A stretch of 11,314 nucleotides of DNA from Leptolinea sp. (GTDB taxonomy: Bacteria > Chloroflexota > Anaerolineae > Anaerolineales > Anaerolineaceae): the NCBI GenBank assembly GCA_022837205.1, contig JALHEL010000173.1, positions 1 through 11,314 on the forward strand. Direction: 5' to 3'. Both the position numbers and the translations under genes were made by a program. The notes below the pieces were generated by a model that worked only from the letters and a program-made list of their open reading frames with translations, made no database searches and had not been told where the DNA came from. Shown piece after piece: positions 1 to 7,261 of the stretch. Positions within the stretch are counted from its first letter, which is position 1. Each line of letters opens with the position of its first letter.

Positions 1-3000
1 GCGGGAATTCCATTGGTTTTACATTATAAACAGACCACCAAAGGAACTTTTCTGCCGGACCGTTGGACCTTACCGGAATCCATGCGGGATGAAACCGGTG
101 TAATTTTCTGTTCTGCATTCCCCGGTTACAATCGAATGGCTGAAGAAACAGATCGTTTCTACCAAAATCAGATATTGGAAAAGCAGCTTGAGCAACTTCG
201 CTCAATTGCGGATTTGGCAAATTCGTTGAATTCAAATACCGATAACCCGCTTCAAAAAGAATTAAAGGAGAAAATAACCGCTCTGGAATCCCAAATAAAG
301 GAAAATGATTATCACTTTGATCGGCGTTTCGTATTTCGCGTCCTTTCCATGGGCCATTCCCAGTTTGCGGAATTGATCGGAGCCAGAGGCCCGAATACTC
401 AAATCAATGCCGCTTGTGCGACCACCACTCAGGCGGTTGCAATCGCGGAAGATTGGATTCGCGCAGGTCGTTGCCGGCGGGTAGTCATCATTTCGGGCGA
501 TGACGTCACGTCTTCCGCTCTGTTCCCGTGGATCGGGACAGGGCTGTTCGCGACCGGAGCCGCCACAACCGAGGGAAATTTACGGTTAGCTGCCATTCCG
601 TTTGACAAACGGCGAAACGGCATGATTATCGGAATGGGAGCGGCTGCGATGGTTGTCGAAAGCGAAGACGCAACTCGGGAACGGGGTGTCAGAGCAATCG
701 GAGAAATCTTAGCTACCTGCATTGCCAACAGTGCATATCATGGAACACGCCTGGATATGCAACATATCAGCGAAGTCATGGATCGTCTACTCTCCACCGC
801 CGAAAAACGATATGGGATTCAACGGGAGAAAATCGCTTCGCAAATGATGTTTATGTCTCATGAGACTTATACTCCAGCGAGAGGCGGCAGTGCCAGTTCG
901 GAAATCCATGCGCTGCGCTCCTGCTTCGGAGATCAGGCAAATCGCATTATCATCGCCAATACAAAGGGATTTACCGGTCACGCCATGGGTGCCGGAATCG
1001 AAGATGTCGTAGCCATGAAAGCCTTGGAAACCGGTAAAGTTCCTCCGATCGCCAATATTCGAGACGGTTTTGAACCGGATCCGGAATTGGGTGATTTGAA
1101 TTTATCTCAAGGCGGAGAATATAACCCGCAATATGCGCTCAGATTAGGGGCCGGTTTCGGTTCCCAAGTTGCGATGAGCCTGATTCATAAAATTCCCGGT
1201 GTCGGATCTCGTATCGATCGGGAAAAGTATCATCGCTGGCTGTCCGATATCAGCGGATACGAACAGGCGGAATCGGAAGTTGTCAAGCGCACATTACGGA
1301 TAAAGTCCGAGGGAATTCCCGCCAGAGAGCCCGCTCGTTCGACCTGGAAATACGGTGATGCGCCTGTTGTTCGGGCTGCGTTTGAAACCGCGGAACCCAT
1401 CAAAGCTTCGGCTCAGGCTCCGGCTTCGATTGCGGTCCCGCCGGCCGACTCGGTATCCAAACCTGAAAGAAGTCAGCTTGGGAAAAATCAATCGGCAGTT
1501 CTTCCGAATGAATCAACTGTTTCGAACGAATCGGAAATCAAAACATATGTCCTTTCGATCGTCAGTGAGAAAACCGGATACCCCGTCGAAATGCTGGATC
1601 CGGACTTGGATCTTGAGGCGGATTTGGGAATCGATACGGTAAAACAAGCCGAACTTTTCGCAGCGATCCGTTCTCACTACGAAATACCCAGGAAGGAAGA
1701 TTTAAATCTTTCCGAATACAATACGCTGGCAAAAGTAATTGATTTCGTGAAAGAGAACCTCAGCGTAAAAGAATCGACAGTCGCAGAAAGTGAACAACCT
1801 GTTCGGGAAGAGACAAAACAAGCTGACGTCAGAAAGGAAGCGGTTATATCATCGTTGCCGGCCGCGGCTGTGAACCGGGATGATATCAAGCAATTCGTAT
1901 TGGCGACTGTCAGTGAAAAAACCGGCTATCCATCAGAAATGTTGGATTTAGACCTTGATTTGGAAGCCGATTTGGGCATTGATACAGTCAAGCAGGCGGA
2001 ACTTTTCGCAACAATCCGAACGAATTATGGCATTCCTCGACAGGAGGACCTGAACCTTTCAAATTACAACACTTTGTCAAAGGTGATTGATTTCGTTCAA
2101 AACTCCCTCGGAACGCCCGTCCTATCTGTTCAGTCGGAAGCTACCGAAAAAGTGGCGACTGCCCCCGAAAAAACCGCGGACAAAACCCAATCCGTTTTTT
2201 CCGAAGCGGAGAAATCGGAAGCATCCGCTCCTAAGTCTTCACTGATCCGGCGTGCTCCGGTTCCGGTTTTATTCCCGCGAATCGATTTGTGCCTCCCAAC
2301 CGAGGTCCGGTTGCAGGGAAGCAAAATAATCATCGTCGGGGATCATGGAAAAGTCGCTGAAGCCTTAATCGAGAAATTGGAAGCGGCGGGAGCTCAAACC
2401 CGCCTGACTGCGCTCTCAAAAGTTCGGGAGGATCTATCGACATGGGGAAAGGAAGAAAAACCGGACGGACTTTATTTCCTTCCTTCTCTTGATCCCGATC
2501 CGGTTTGGGAAGTGAACCACGTAAGAGATTGGGAAGAAGCACTTACCGAAATGGAAGAGGCTCTCTATTCAATCGGGACACTCCTTCCGGATACCGCCTT
2601 CCTTATCGGAGCCACCCGCCTGGGCAGTTTCAACGGCCTAATGAATTGTGAGAACCCTCTCAACGGGATTGTCACCGGATTTATGAAGTCATTACGTCGT
2701 GAACGGCCTCATCAATTGGTAAAAGTCGTTGATTTCAACGACCAAGCATCCCCCGATTATATTGCCGGGGCATTGATCTCAGAAACCTTGCAAGATCCCG
2801 TTACGGCGGAGATCGGTCGAGAAGACGACCTGCGGAACGGGATCGCTCTACAGGAATGTGAAACCGTCGACACCGGGACGGTAACCCTTCAAACCGGCAG
2901 TACTTTTGTCGTAAGCGGAGGGACCGGCGGAGTGACCGGTGTAGTTATTCAGGATTTGGCAAAAGCCACACGAGGTTCGTTCTTCCTGCTTGGCAGAACC

Positions 3001-4752
3001 GAGCTGCCCGCCGAAGACGACCCGGATTTACTGAAACTGAAACGAGATCGAAAAGGGTTCGGTTTGGAATTGCAAGAAAGAATGCGGCAAGCCGGAGAAA
3101 AAGTCACACCTGTCCAAATCGAGAGACAACTTCTCGCTTTGGAACGTGCCTCAGCAACTTTAGAGGTAATGAAAACGGTGGAAGCAGCCGGCGGTCATGC
3201 CAGATACATCCCGTGCGATGTCACAAATGAAAATTCGGTTATCAACGCGATTGAAACAATTCGGGAAGCTACGGATAAAGTGGATGTTTTCATTCATGCA
3301 GCAGGATTGGACAAAAGTCGAAAAATCGAATCCAAACCGTTTGAAGAATTTCAACAGGTCATTGATGTAAAAGCCAAGGGCTTCAAATATATTTTCAACG
3401 CACTCGAAAACAATCATCTCTTGCCGGACAAAGTGGTATTCTTTTCATCCGTCGCCGGCAGATTTGGAAATTCCGGACAAACGGATTACGGCGCCGCCAA
3501 TGATTTGTTGGCAAAATATGCTCAATGGCTACCCAAAAGATACCCGGGTATGCAAGCCGTTGCCATCGACTGGAGCGCTTGGGCGGAAGTGGGTATGGCA
3601 AGCCGCGGTAACATGCCGCGCCTGATGGAAATGGCGGGAATCGATCTCTTGAAACCCGAAGAAGCCGCCCCAATGGTACGGAATGAATTAAATCTCGGGC
3701 AAAGCGGTGAAGTCGTCATCGCCGGTTCTTTGGGAATTTTGGAATCTTCGCTAAATGAGAAAAACTGCGGTATGGATATCGAAAAAGCGGATGCGGCTTT
3801 AAGAGCCGGAACGCCGATTCATCGTATGTTCAGTCATCTTACCGCTTTCGACAGCAACTCCGGAATCCAGCTCGAAGGTGAATTAGACCCGGCTCAGTTA
3901 TCGTATTTGCGCGATCACGCCATCAACGGAATTCCCGTTTTACCGGGTGTGGTAGGAATCGAAGGATTTGCAATCGCTTCCAAACACATTGCTTCCGTCT
4001 TAGCCTCAACCAGCAAGGGATTTGAAATCGAAAAGCTGGAGAAGATCCGCTTTCAAGCACCCCTTAAATTCTACGGAAATAAAACAAGAAAAATCGCCTG
4101 GCACGCGGCTGCTTATCGAAAACCGGAAGGTATCGTCATCAAGGCAAGTTTGGAGTCGGATATAAAACGTCGCGACGGCACAATCAGCCATTTGAACCAT
4201 TTTGACAGTCTGGTATATCTGACGCAAAATCCGGCGGAAGCCGAATCCATTACCGCAGCTCCCAAATGGGGAAAACGAAGATCCGTTTCATCGGAAGAAA
4301 TCTATAAACTGTACTTCCACGGTCCTTCCTTCCAAGTTCTGGATGCGGCTCAGCTTTCCAGTGCCGTATTGGGTAAATTTAATAAGCAATTGATGAACGT
4401 CCCCGCCGATGAGTCGGTCCCTTATATGAAATCTTTGTTGATCGAATTATGTTTTCAGTCTGCGGGGTTATGGGAAGTAGGCTCAACCGGTGTTCTTTCT
4501 CTGCCGCAATCCGTCGGAAACTTAAGTTTCTATAAACAACCGATCAACAAGGGTCCGATTTTTGCGGAAGTCCAACCGCGGGAACACGAAGGACAAATTT
4601 CTTTTGATGCAAAAGTTGTCGATGCAAAAGGGAACGTTATCCTCGAATTGGAGGATTATCGAACTTCTCCCTTACCTTATTCCGCGGATAAAAAGCTCGT
4701 TGAACCGATCAAATCAATGGTAACAGAACAGTCAAAAGACTCTCAGCATTAA
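1..4752 (+). CDS. Pfa-like type I polyketide / secondary-lipid synthase, KS-ACP-ACP-KR-DH (5' truncated)
   Basis: Iterative multidomain synthase that elongates and reduces an acyl chain, presumably cytosolic. The frame is open from base 1, so the gene starts upstream; 1583 residues are visible (residue 1 = bases 1-3). The KS lacks its N-terminus: catalytic Cys139 in NAACATTT, His287 in HETYT (the HGTGT position) and His327 in TGHAMGAG. An Ala/Pro/Glu-rich linker leads to two carrier domains (about 514-587 and 630-703) with LEADLGIDTVKQAE motifs. A KR half without a recognisable cofactor motif (from about 773) precedes the active KR: GGTGGVTG near 973-980, Lys1124, Ser1149/1150, Tyr1163, Asn1167. 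A double-hotdog DH (about 1270-1565) has HxxxGxxxxP with His1306, and Glu1482 where Asp is usual. No acyltransferase, enoyl reductase or thioesterase is visible; an AT could lie upstream or in trans. PfaD next door probably supplies enoyl reduction. The family is certain, the product unknown; absence of a PfaC-like gene here gives no reason to call it EPA/DHA. Confidence 0.93.
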   Translation, partial: AGIPLVLHYKQTTKGTFLPDRWTLPESMRDETGVIFCSAFPGYNRMAEETDRFYQNQILEKQLEQLRSIADLANSLNSNTDNPLQKELKEKITALESQIKENDYHFDRRFVFRVLSMGHSQFAELIGARGPNTQINAACATTTQAVAIAEDWIRAGRCRRVVIISGDDVTSSALFPWIGTGLFATGAATTEGNLRLAAIPFDKRRNGMIIGMGAAAMVVESEDATRERGVRAIGEILATCIANSAYHGTRLDMQHISEVMDRLLSTAEKRYGIQREKIASQMMFMSHETYTPARGGSASSEIHALRSCFGDQANRIIIANTKGFTGHAMGAGIEDVVAMKALETGKVPPIANIRDGFEPDPELGDLNLSQGGEYNPQYALRLGAGFGSQVAMSLIHKIPGVGSRIDREKYHRWLSDISGYEQAESEVVKRTLRIKSEGIPAREPARSTWKYGDAPVVRAAFETAEPIKASAQAPASIAVPPADSVSKPERSQLGKNQSAVLPNESTVSNESEIKTYVLSIVSEKTGYPVEMLDPDLDLEADLGIDTVKQAELFAAIRSHYEIPRKEDLNLSEYNTLAKVIDFVKENLSVKESTVAESEQPVREETKQADVRKEAVISSLPAAAVNRDDIKQFVLATVSEKTGYPSEMLDLDLDLEADLGIDTVKQAELFATIRTNYGIPRQEDLNLSNYNTLSKVIDFVQNSLGTPVLSVQSEATEKVATAPEKTADKTQSVFSEAEKSEASAPKSSLIRRAPVPVLFPRIDLCLPTEVRLQGSKIIIVGDHGKVAEALIEKLEAAGAQTRLTALSKVREDLSTWGKEEKPDGLYFLPSLDPDPVWEVNHVRDWEEALTEMEEALYSIGTLLPDTAFLIGATRLGSFNGLMNCENPLNGIVTGFMKSLRRERPHQLVKVVDFNDQASPDYIAGALISETLQDPVTAEIGREDDLRNGIALQECETVDTGTVTLQTGSTFVVSGGTGGVTGVVIQDLAKATRGSFFLLGRTELPAEDDPDLLKLKRDRKGFGLELQERMRQAGEKVTPVQIERQLLALERASATLEVMKTVEAAGGHARYIPCDVTNENSVINAIETIREATDKVDVFIHAAGLDKSRKIESKPFEEFQQVIDVKAKGFKYIFNALENNHLLPDKVVFFSSVAGRFGNSGQTDYGAANDLLAKYAQWLPKRYPGMQAVAIDWSAWAEVGMASRGNMPRLMEMAGIDLLKPEEAAPMVRNELNLGQSGEVVIAGSLGILESSLNEKNCGMDIEKADAALRAGTPIHRMFSHLTAFDSNSGIQLEGELDPAQLSYLRDHAINGIPVLPGVVGIEGFAIASKHIASVLASTSKGFEIEKLEKIRFQAPLKFYGNKTRKIAWHAAAYRKPEGIVIKASLESDIKRRDGTISHLNHFDSLVYLTQNPAEAESITAAPKWGKRRSVSSEEIYKLYFHGPSFQVLDAAQLSSAVLGKFNKQLMNVPADESVPYMKSLLIELCFQSAGLWEVGSTGVLSLPQSVGNLSFYKQPINKGPIFAEVQPREHEGQISFDAKVVDAKGNVILELEDYRTSPLPYSADKKLVEPIKSMVTEQSKDSQH
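1540..1761 (+). other. Acyl carrier domain 1 of the synthase
   Basis: A 74-residue carrier domain that should tether the growing chain. It has the family core KTGYPVEML...LEADLGIDT. The residue at the 4'-phosphopantetheine attachment position is Thr (codon 1636-1638), not Ser. By my count it matches carrier domain 2 at 58 of 74 residues, so the two look like a tandem duplication. Confidence 0.85.
1888..2109 (+). other. Acyl carrier domain 2 of the synthase
   Basis: Second 74-residue carrier domain, separated from the first by an Ala/Glu/Val-rich linker. It has the same LEADLGIDTVKQAELFA core, with Thr (codon 1984-1986) at the attachment position. The differences from domain 1 are scattered and mostly conservative, so both copies appear to be under selection. 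Confidence 0.85.
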
Positions 4753-4758
4753 TTCTCG

Positions 4759-4792
4759 AAATCCCCCGACTATAATAAAGGTCGGGGGATTT
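4759..4792 (+). terminator. Rho-independent terminator after the synthase gene
   Basis: AAATCCCCCGAC and GTCGGGGGATTT form a perfect 12-bp stem with a 10-nt loop, 6 nt after the synthase stop. The following tract TTGTTTCTATT is T-rich but interrupted. The inverted repeat could in principle act on either strand. The loop contains TATAAT (4771-4776) and the 3' arm GGGGGA (4784-4789), so this site may also belong to the start signals of the next gene. Confidence 0.8.
4771..4776 (+). promoter_or_regulatory. Candidate -10 element in the terminator loop
   Basis: TATAAT is an exact sigma-70 -10 hexamer. No good -35 lies 16-18 nt upstream (TTAATT at a 16-nt spacing is the best, 3 of 6 matches). Initiation about 7 nt downstream would begin inside the 3' arm of the hairpin, leaving a leader of about 20 nt with GGGGGA unpaired ahead of the transferase ATG. 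The hexamer could be coincidental. Confidence 0.3.
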
Positions 4793-4802
4793 GTTTCTAT
4801 TC

Positions 4803-5504
4803 ATGACGATTTATCTGACCTTTGCCGATTTTCCGCCTCTTGAATCTGATTTTTCCGCAGAATACCTTTCGGATTTTCTCGGAGAACAGGAAAGAATCGA
4901 ATGGGATCGTCTGAAAGTTCCCAAGCGAAAGAGAGAGTGGCTATCCGCTCGGGTAATCGGAAAAAAATTGATTCATACTTCCATTCCCGAACTGGAACAA
5001 GTTCCTTTTTCAAAAATTCAAATTTTGAAAGAACCTGGTGGCGCACCGTTCGTTTCAGTGGAGAACGGGAAACGAACTCGAATCGAAATTTCGTTCAGTC
5101 ATTCGCATGAACATGTTTTTGCGGCTTGTTCTCCGGACAATATTCGTTTCGGCACGGACTTGGAATGGATTGAACCCAGATCAAAAGAATTTGTCGAAGA
5201 TTTTTTTACCGAAAATGAAATCCGCCGGGTTATTTCAAGCGATCCGGATCAAGCCGATCTCATCGCCACCGTCATTTGGAGCGCCAAGGAAGCGGTGCTG
5301 AAAGCGCTCAGAACCGGATTGAGACTGGATACAAGAAAAATCGAAATCGGATTCACGACCGAACCGTCCGACAGGGAAGGCTGGCTGCGGTTGGAAATAA
5401 AATCTCCTTCCCGCCTCTTATGGCGCAGAGAAGGAGATTTTGTCGAAACGTTCTGTATTCTGGAAAACCCAGAGCAGGATTTACGCTGGGTTACCCTCCG
5501 CTAA
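4803..5504 (+). CDS. Sfp-type 4'-phosphopantetheinyl transferase
   Basis: Transfers the phosphopantetheine arm of coenzyme A to carrier proteins, turning apo into holo forms; the obvious clients are the carrier domains of the synthase upstream. The 233 residues match the Sfp/Gsp class in length. Visible motifs: KRKREWLSAR (41-50), SFSHSHEH (97-104), GTDLEWIEPR (117-126) with metal ligands Asp119 and Glu121, FFTENE (134-139), and WSAKEAVLKAL (159-169) with Glu163 as third metal ligand and Lys167. I chose ATG 4803 over an in-frame TTG at 4791 because the TTG overlaps the terminator arm. The nearest Shine-Dalgarno-like run, GGGGGA at 4784-4789, is 13 nt from the ATG, which is long. The gene sits 50 bp after the synthase and converges with pfaD (3 nt between stops). 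It would play the PfaE role, but I give no symbol because the subfamily is uncertain. Confidence 0.93.
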   Translation: MTIYLTFADFPPLESDFSAEYLSDFLGEQERIEWDRLKVPKRKREWLSARVIGKKLIHTSIPELEQVPFSKIQILKEPGGAPFVSVENGKRTRIEISFSHSHEHVFAACSPDNIRFGTDLEWIEPRSKEFVEDFFTENEIRRVISSDPDQADLIATVIWSAKEAVLKALRTGLRLDTRKIEIGFTTEPSDREGWLRLEIKSPSRLLWRREGDFVETFCILENPEQDLRWVTLR

Positions 5505-5507
5505 CGG

Positions 5508-7124
5508 TCAGAGAAGCGGTTGAAGCGGCAAGTAATCGCGAAGATCGGAAGAAAAGCGGATGCCCTGTGATTCGAGCAAGCGGATCCGATAAAGATATGC
5601 CGCGCCGGTTAAAAGATGCAGCGAGACGTCCGCAACTCTGCGATTATTTGGTTTTTCCAGATAGGTTCCCCGCACCCAATCATTGAAAGCGCCCAACGAA
5701 GGTCCGCACCAAATCTGATAATCCATTTCTCGTCCCTTTTCGCCGATGCTCGACCAACGGGAAGAAAGACCCAAATACCAGCGAAAGATTAATGCCATTT
5801 TATGTTTGGGGTCCTTAGCGGCTTTTTCAAGCTGTTTCGGGTCTCTTTCGGAGAAGAATTTTTGGCATTCCTCCCAAACCGAGTCCAGAGTTCGTTTGAA
5901 AACGGTTGCTTCCAGTTTCTCTCTTTCGGCTGCGGGGATTTCTTCAACGGAATCATATCGCTGGTAAAGATCATAAAGTTTTTGTGCTCTTTTCGCAAAC
6001 ATCGTCCCCCGTTTCAGCACCTGAACCTTCACGCCCATTTCGAACATATCACTTGCCGGAGCCATGGCGACATCCGTAATTTCGGCTTGTGCGAGCAAAT
6101 TCTTCGTATATTCGGAAGCGCCCGATTCGATACATGCCTGATTCACCGAACCGGTGGTAACATAGGCGGCACCCATCATAAACGCAGCCAGCGTCGCGTC
6201 GGGAACCGAAATTCCTCCGGCGGCACCGATGCGTACCGGATGCGGAAAGCGATATTTTGCTTGAAAAGAATCACGCAGACGGATGATTGCCGGCAGAATA
6301 CTCACCAACGGCCGGTTATCCGTATGTCCCCCCGAATCCGCCTCAACCGTTATATCATCGGCCATCGGAACCGATTTTGCAAGACGAACTTGTTCCTCGG
6401 TCAATTTCCCTTCGGAAAGCAGGCGGGAAAGAATTTCTTCCGGAGCCGGTTGCAAGAACTGAGAGGCAACTTCCTTTCGTGAGACTTTCGCGATCAATTT
6501 ATTCCCGATCTCGACGGAACCGTCCGGCAATTGTTTCAATCCCGCAGCCCGATATCGGACCAGGCTGGAATTAATAGTCAGATAAGCGGAAGCCTCGACA
6601 ACATGAATACCGTTTTGGATGTAGAGTTCCGCTGTCTTTTGTTCCATCTCGGAATCGAAAGGATTGTTAATTAAATTAAAGGCATAGGGTTTATCTTTCA
6701 GAGCTTCCCGAATCCGATAAATGGCTTTTTCGATTGCGGAGAGGCTCATTCCGCCTGCTCCGAAAGATCCCATAAAGCCCGAATTTCCTAAGGAAATCAC
6801 CATTTCTTCCGAAGCAATAGCATTAGCCATCGCTCCGCCATAAAGAGCATACTTCAAGCCGTAGGATCGTTTAAAATCCGCGTCCCCAAACATTTCAGGG
6901 GTAAACGGAAAACAATAAGCATTCGCCGATGAGGAAAGGAACACGCTGTCGGAGAGAAAAGCATCTTTCCCGTTTTTGATCACAAAAACGGGTTTCGTCA
7001 GATCCGAAAGATAACTTTTCATTTTTTCGGGAGTTAACGGGATATATTCCCCCATATTCTTTTGACTCAAAAGAGAATGATCCGCCATTCCCGAAACGTC
7101 GATAAAGGAAGATTGATTTGTCAT
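5508..7124 (-). CDS. pfaD: PfaD family FMN-dependent enoyl reductase
   Basis: Stand-alone trans-acting enoyl reductase of Pfa-type polyunsaturated fatty acid and secondary-lipid synthases, cytosolic, using FMN and NAD(P)H. The 538 residues are the usual PfaD length. After an N-terminal segment comes a TIM-barrel region of the 2-nitropropane dioxygenase / FabK type: GNSGFMGSFGAGGMS, then VEADSGGHTDNRP with the likely catalytic His267, then the phosphate-binding RIGAAGGIS (298-306) and AAYVTTGSVNQACIESG. The C-terminal KHKMALIFRWYLG, YQIWCGP and AFNDWVRGTYL stretches are typical of PfaD. The ATG at 7122-7124 is preceded by AGGTG four bases upstream. The gene lies on the strand opposite the synthase and its stop nearly abuts that of the transferase, so it needs its own promoter in 7125-7261 or read-through from the hydrolase gene. 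Its presence shows the partner synthase delegates enoyl reduction. Confidence 0.95.
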   Translation of the reverse strand: MTNQSSFIDVSGMADHSLLSQKNMGEYIPLTPEKMKSYLSDLTKPVFVIKNGKDAFLSDSVFLSSSANAYCFPFTPEMFGDADFKRSYGLKYALYGGAMANAIASEEMVISLGNSGFMGSFGAGGMSLSAIEKAIYRIREALKDKPYAFNLINNPFDSEMEQKTAELYIQNGIHVVEASAYLTINSSLVRYRAAGLKQLPDGSVEIGNKLIAKVSRKEVASQFLQPAPEEILSRLLSEGKLTEEQVRLAKSVPMADDITVEADSGGHTDNRPLVSILPAIIRLRDSFQAKYRFPHPVRIGAAGGISVPDATLAAFMMGAAYVTTGSVNQACIESGASEYTKNLLAQAEITDVAMAPASDMFEMGVKVQVLKRGTMFAKRAQKLYDLYQRYDSVEEIPAAEREKLEATVFKRTLDSVWEECQKFFSERDPKQLEKAAKDPKHKMALIFRWYLGLSSRWSSIGEKGREMDYQIWCGPSLGAFNDWVRGTYLEKPNNRRVADVSLHLLTGAAYLYRIRLLESQGIRFSSDLRDYLPLQPLL

Positions 7125-7261
7125 TTTTCACCTAATTTTTGTATTTTAAGCCACTTTCTTAAGGTTCAGGCGGTTTTTTTATTTTTTTGTGAATCGTGAG
7201 AATTGTATCAAAAGGATGACGAAAAGAATGCTGCGAAAAGACCGCTTTGGAAAAGCCGGGT
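7125..7261 (-). promoter_or_regulatory. Gap between the hydrolase gene and pfaD; possible pfaD promoter
   Basis: This 137-bp gap separates two minus-strand genes. Read on the minus strand it holds TACAAT (7202-7207) as a possible -10, a pair of A-tracts, and TTAAAATAC about 20 nt before the pfaD start. None has a convincing -35 at proper spacing. I found no clear terminator hairpin for the hydrolase gene, so read-through into pfaD is possible. Confidence 0.25.

Noticed and set aside
13..15. TTG at 13 as the true start of the synthase gene
   Set aside because: The frame is open to base 1 with family-like residues (AGIP) before it, and the KS N-terminal part is missing, so the gene is cut by the window edge.
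4791..4802. In-frame TTG at 4791 as the start of the transferase
   Set aside because: It overlaps the terminator 3' arm, and GGGGGA would be only 1 nt away. ATG 4803 gives a normal Sfp-type N-terminus.
5802..6574. Long plus-strand open frames within pfaD
   Set aside because: Composition shadows of a certain PfaD gene; the translations are rich in Arg, Phe and Cys and match no family I know.
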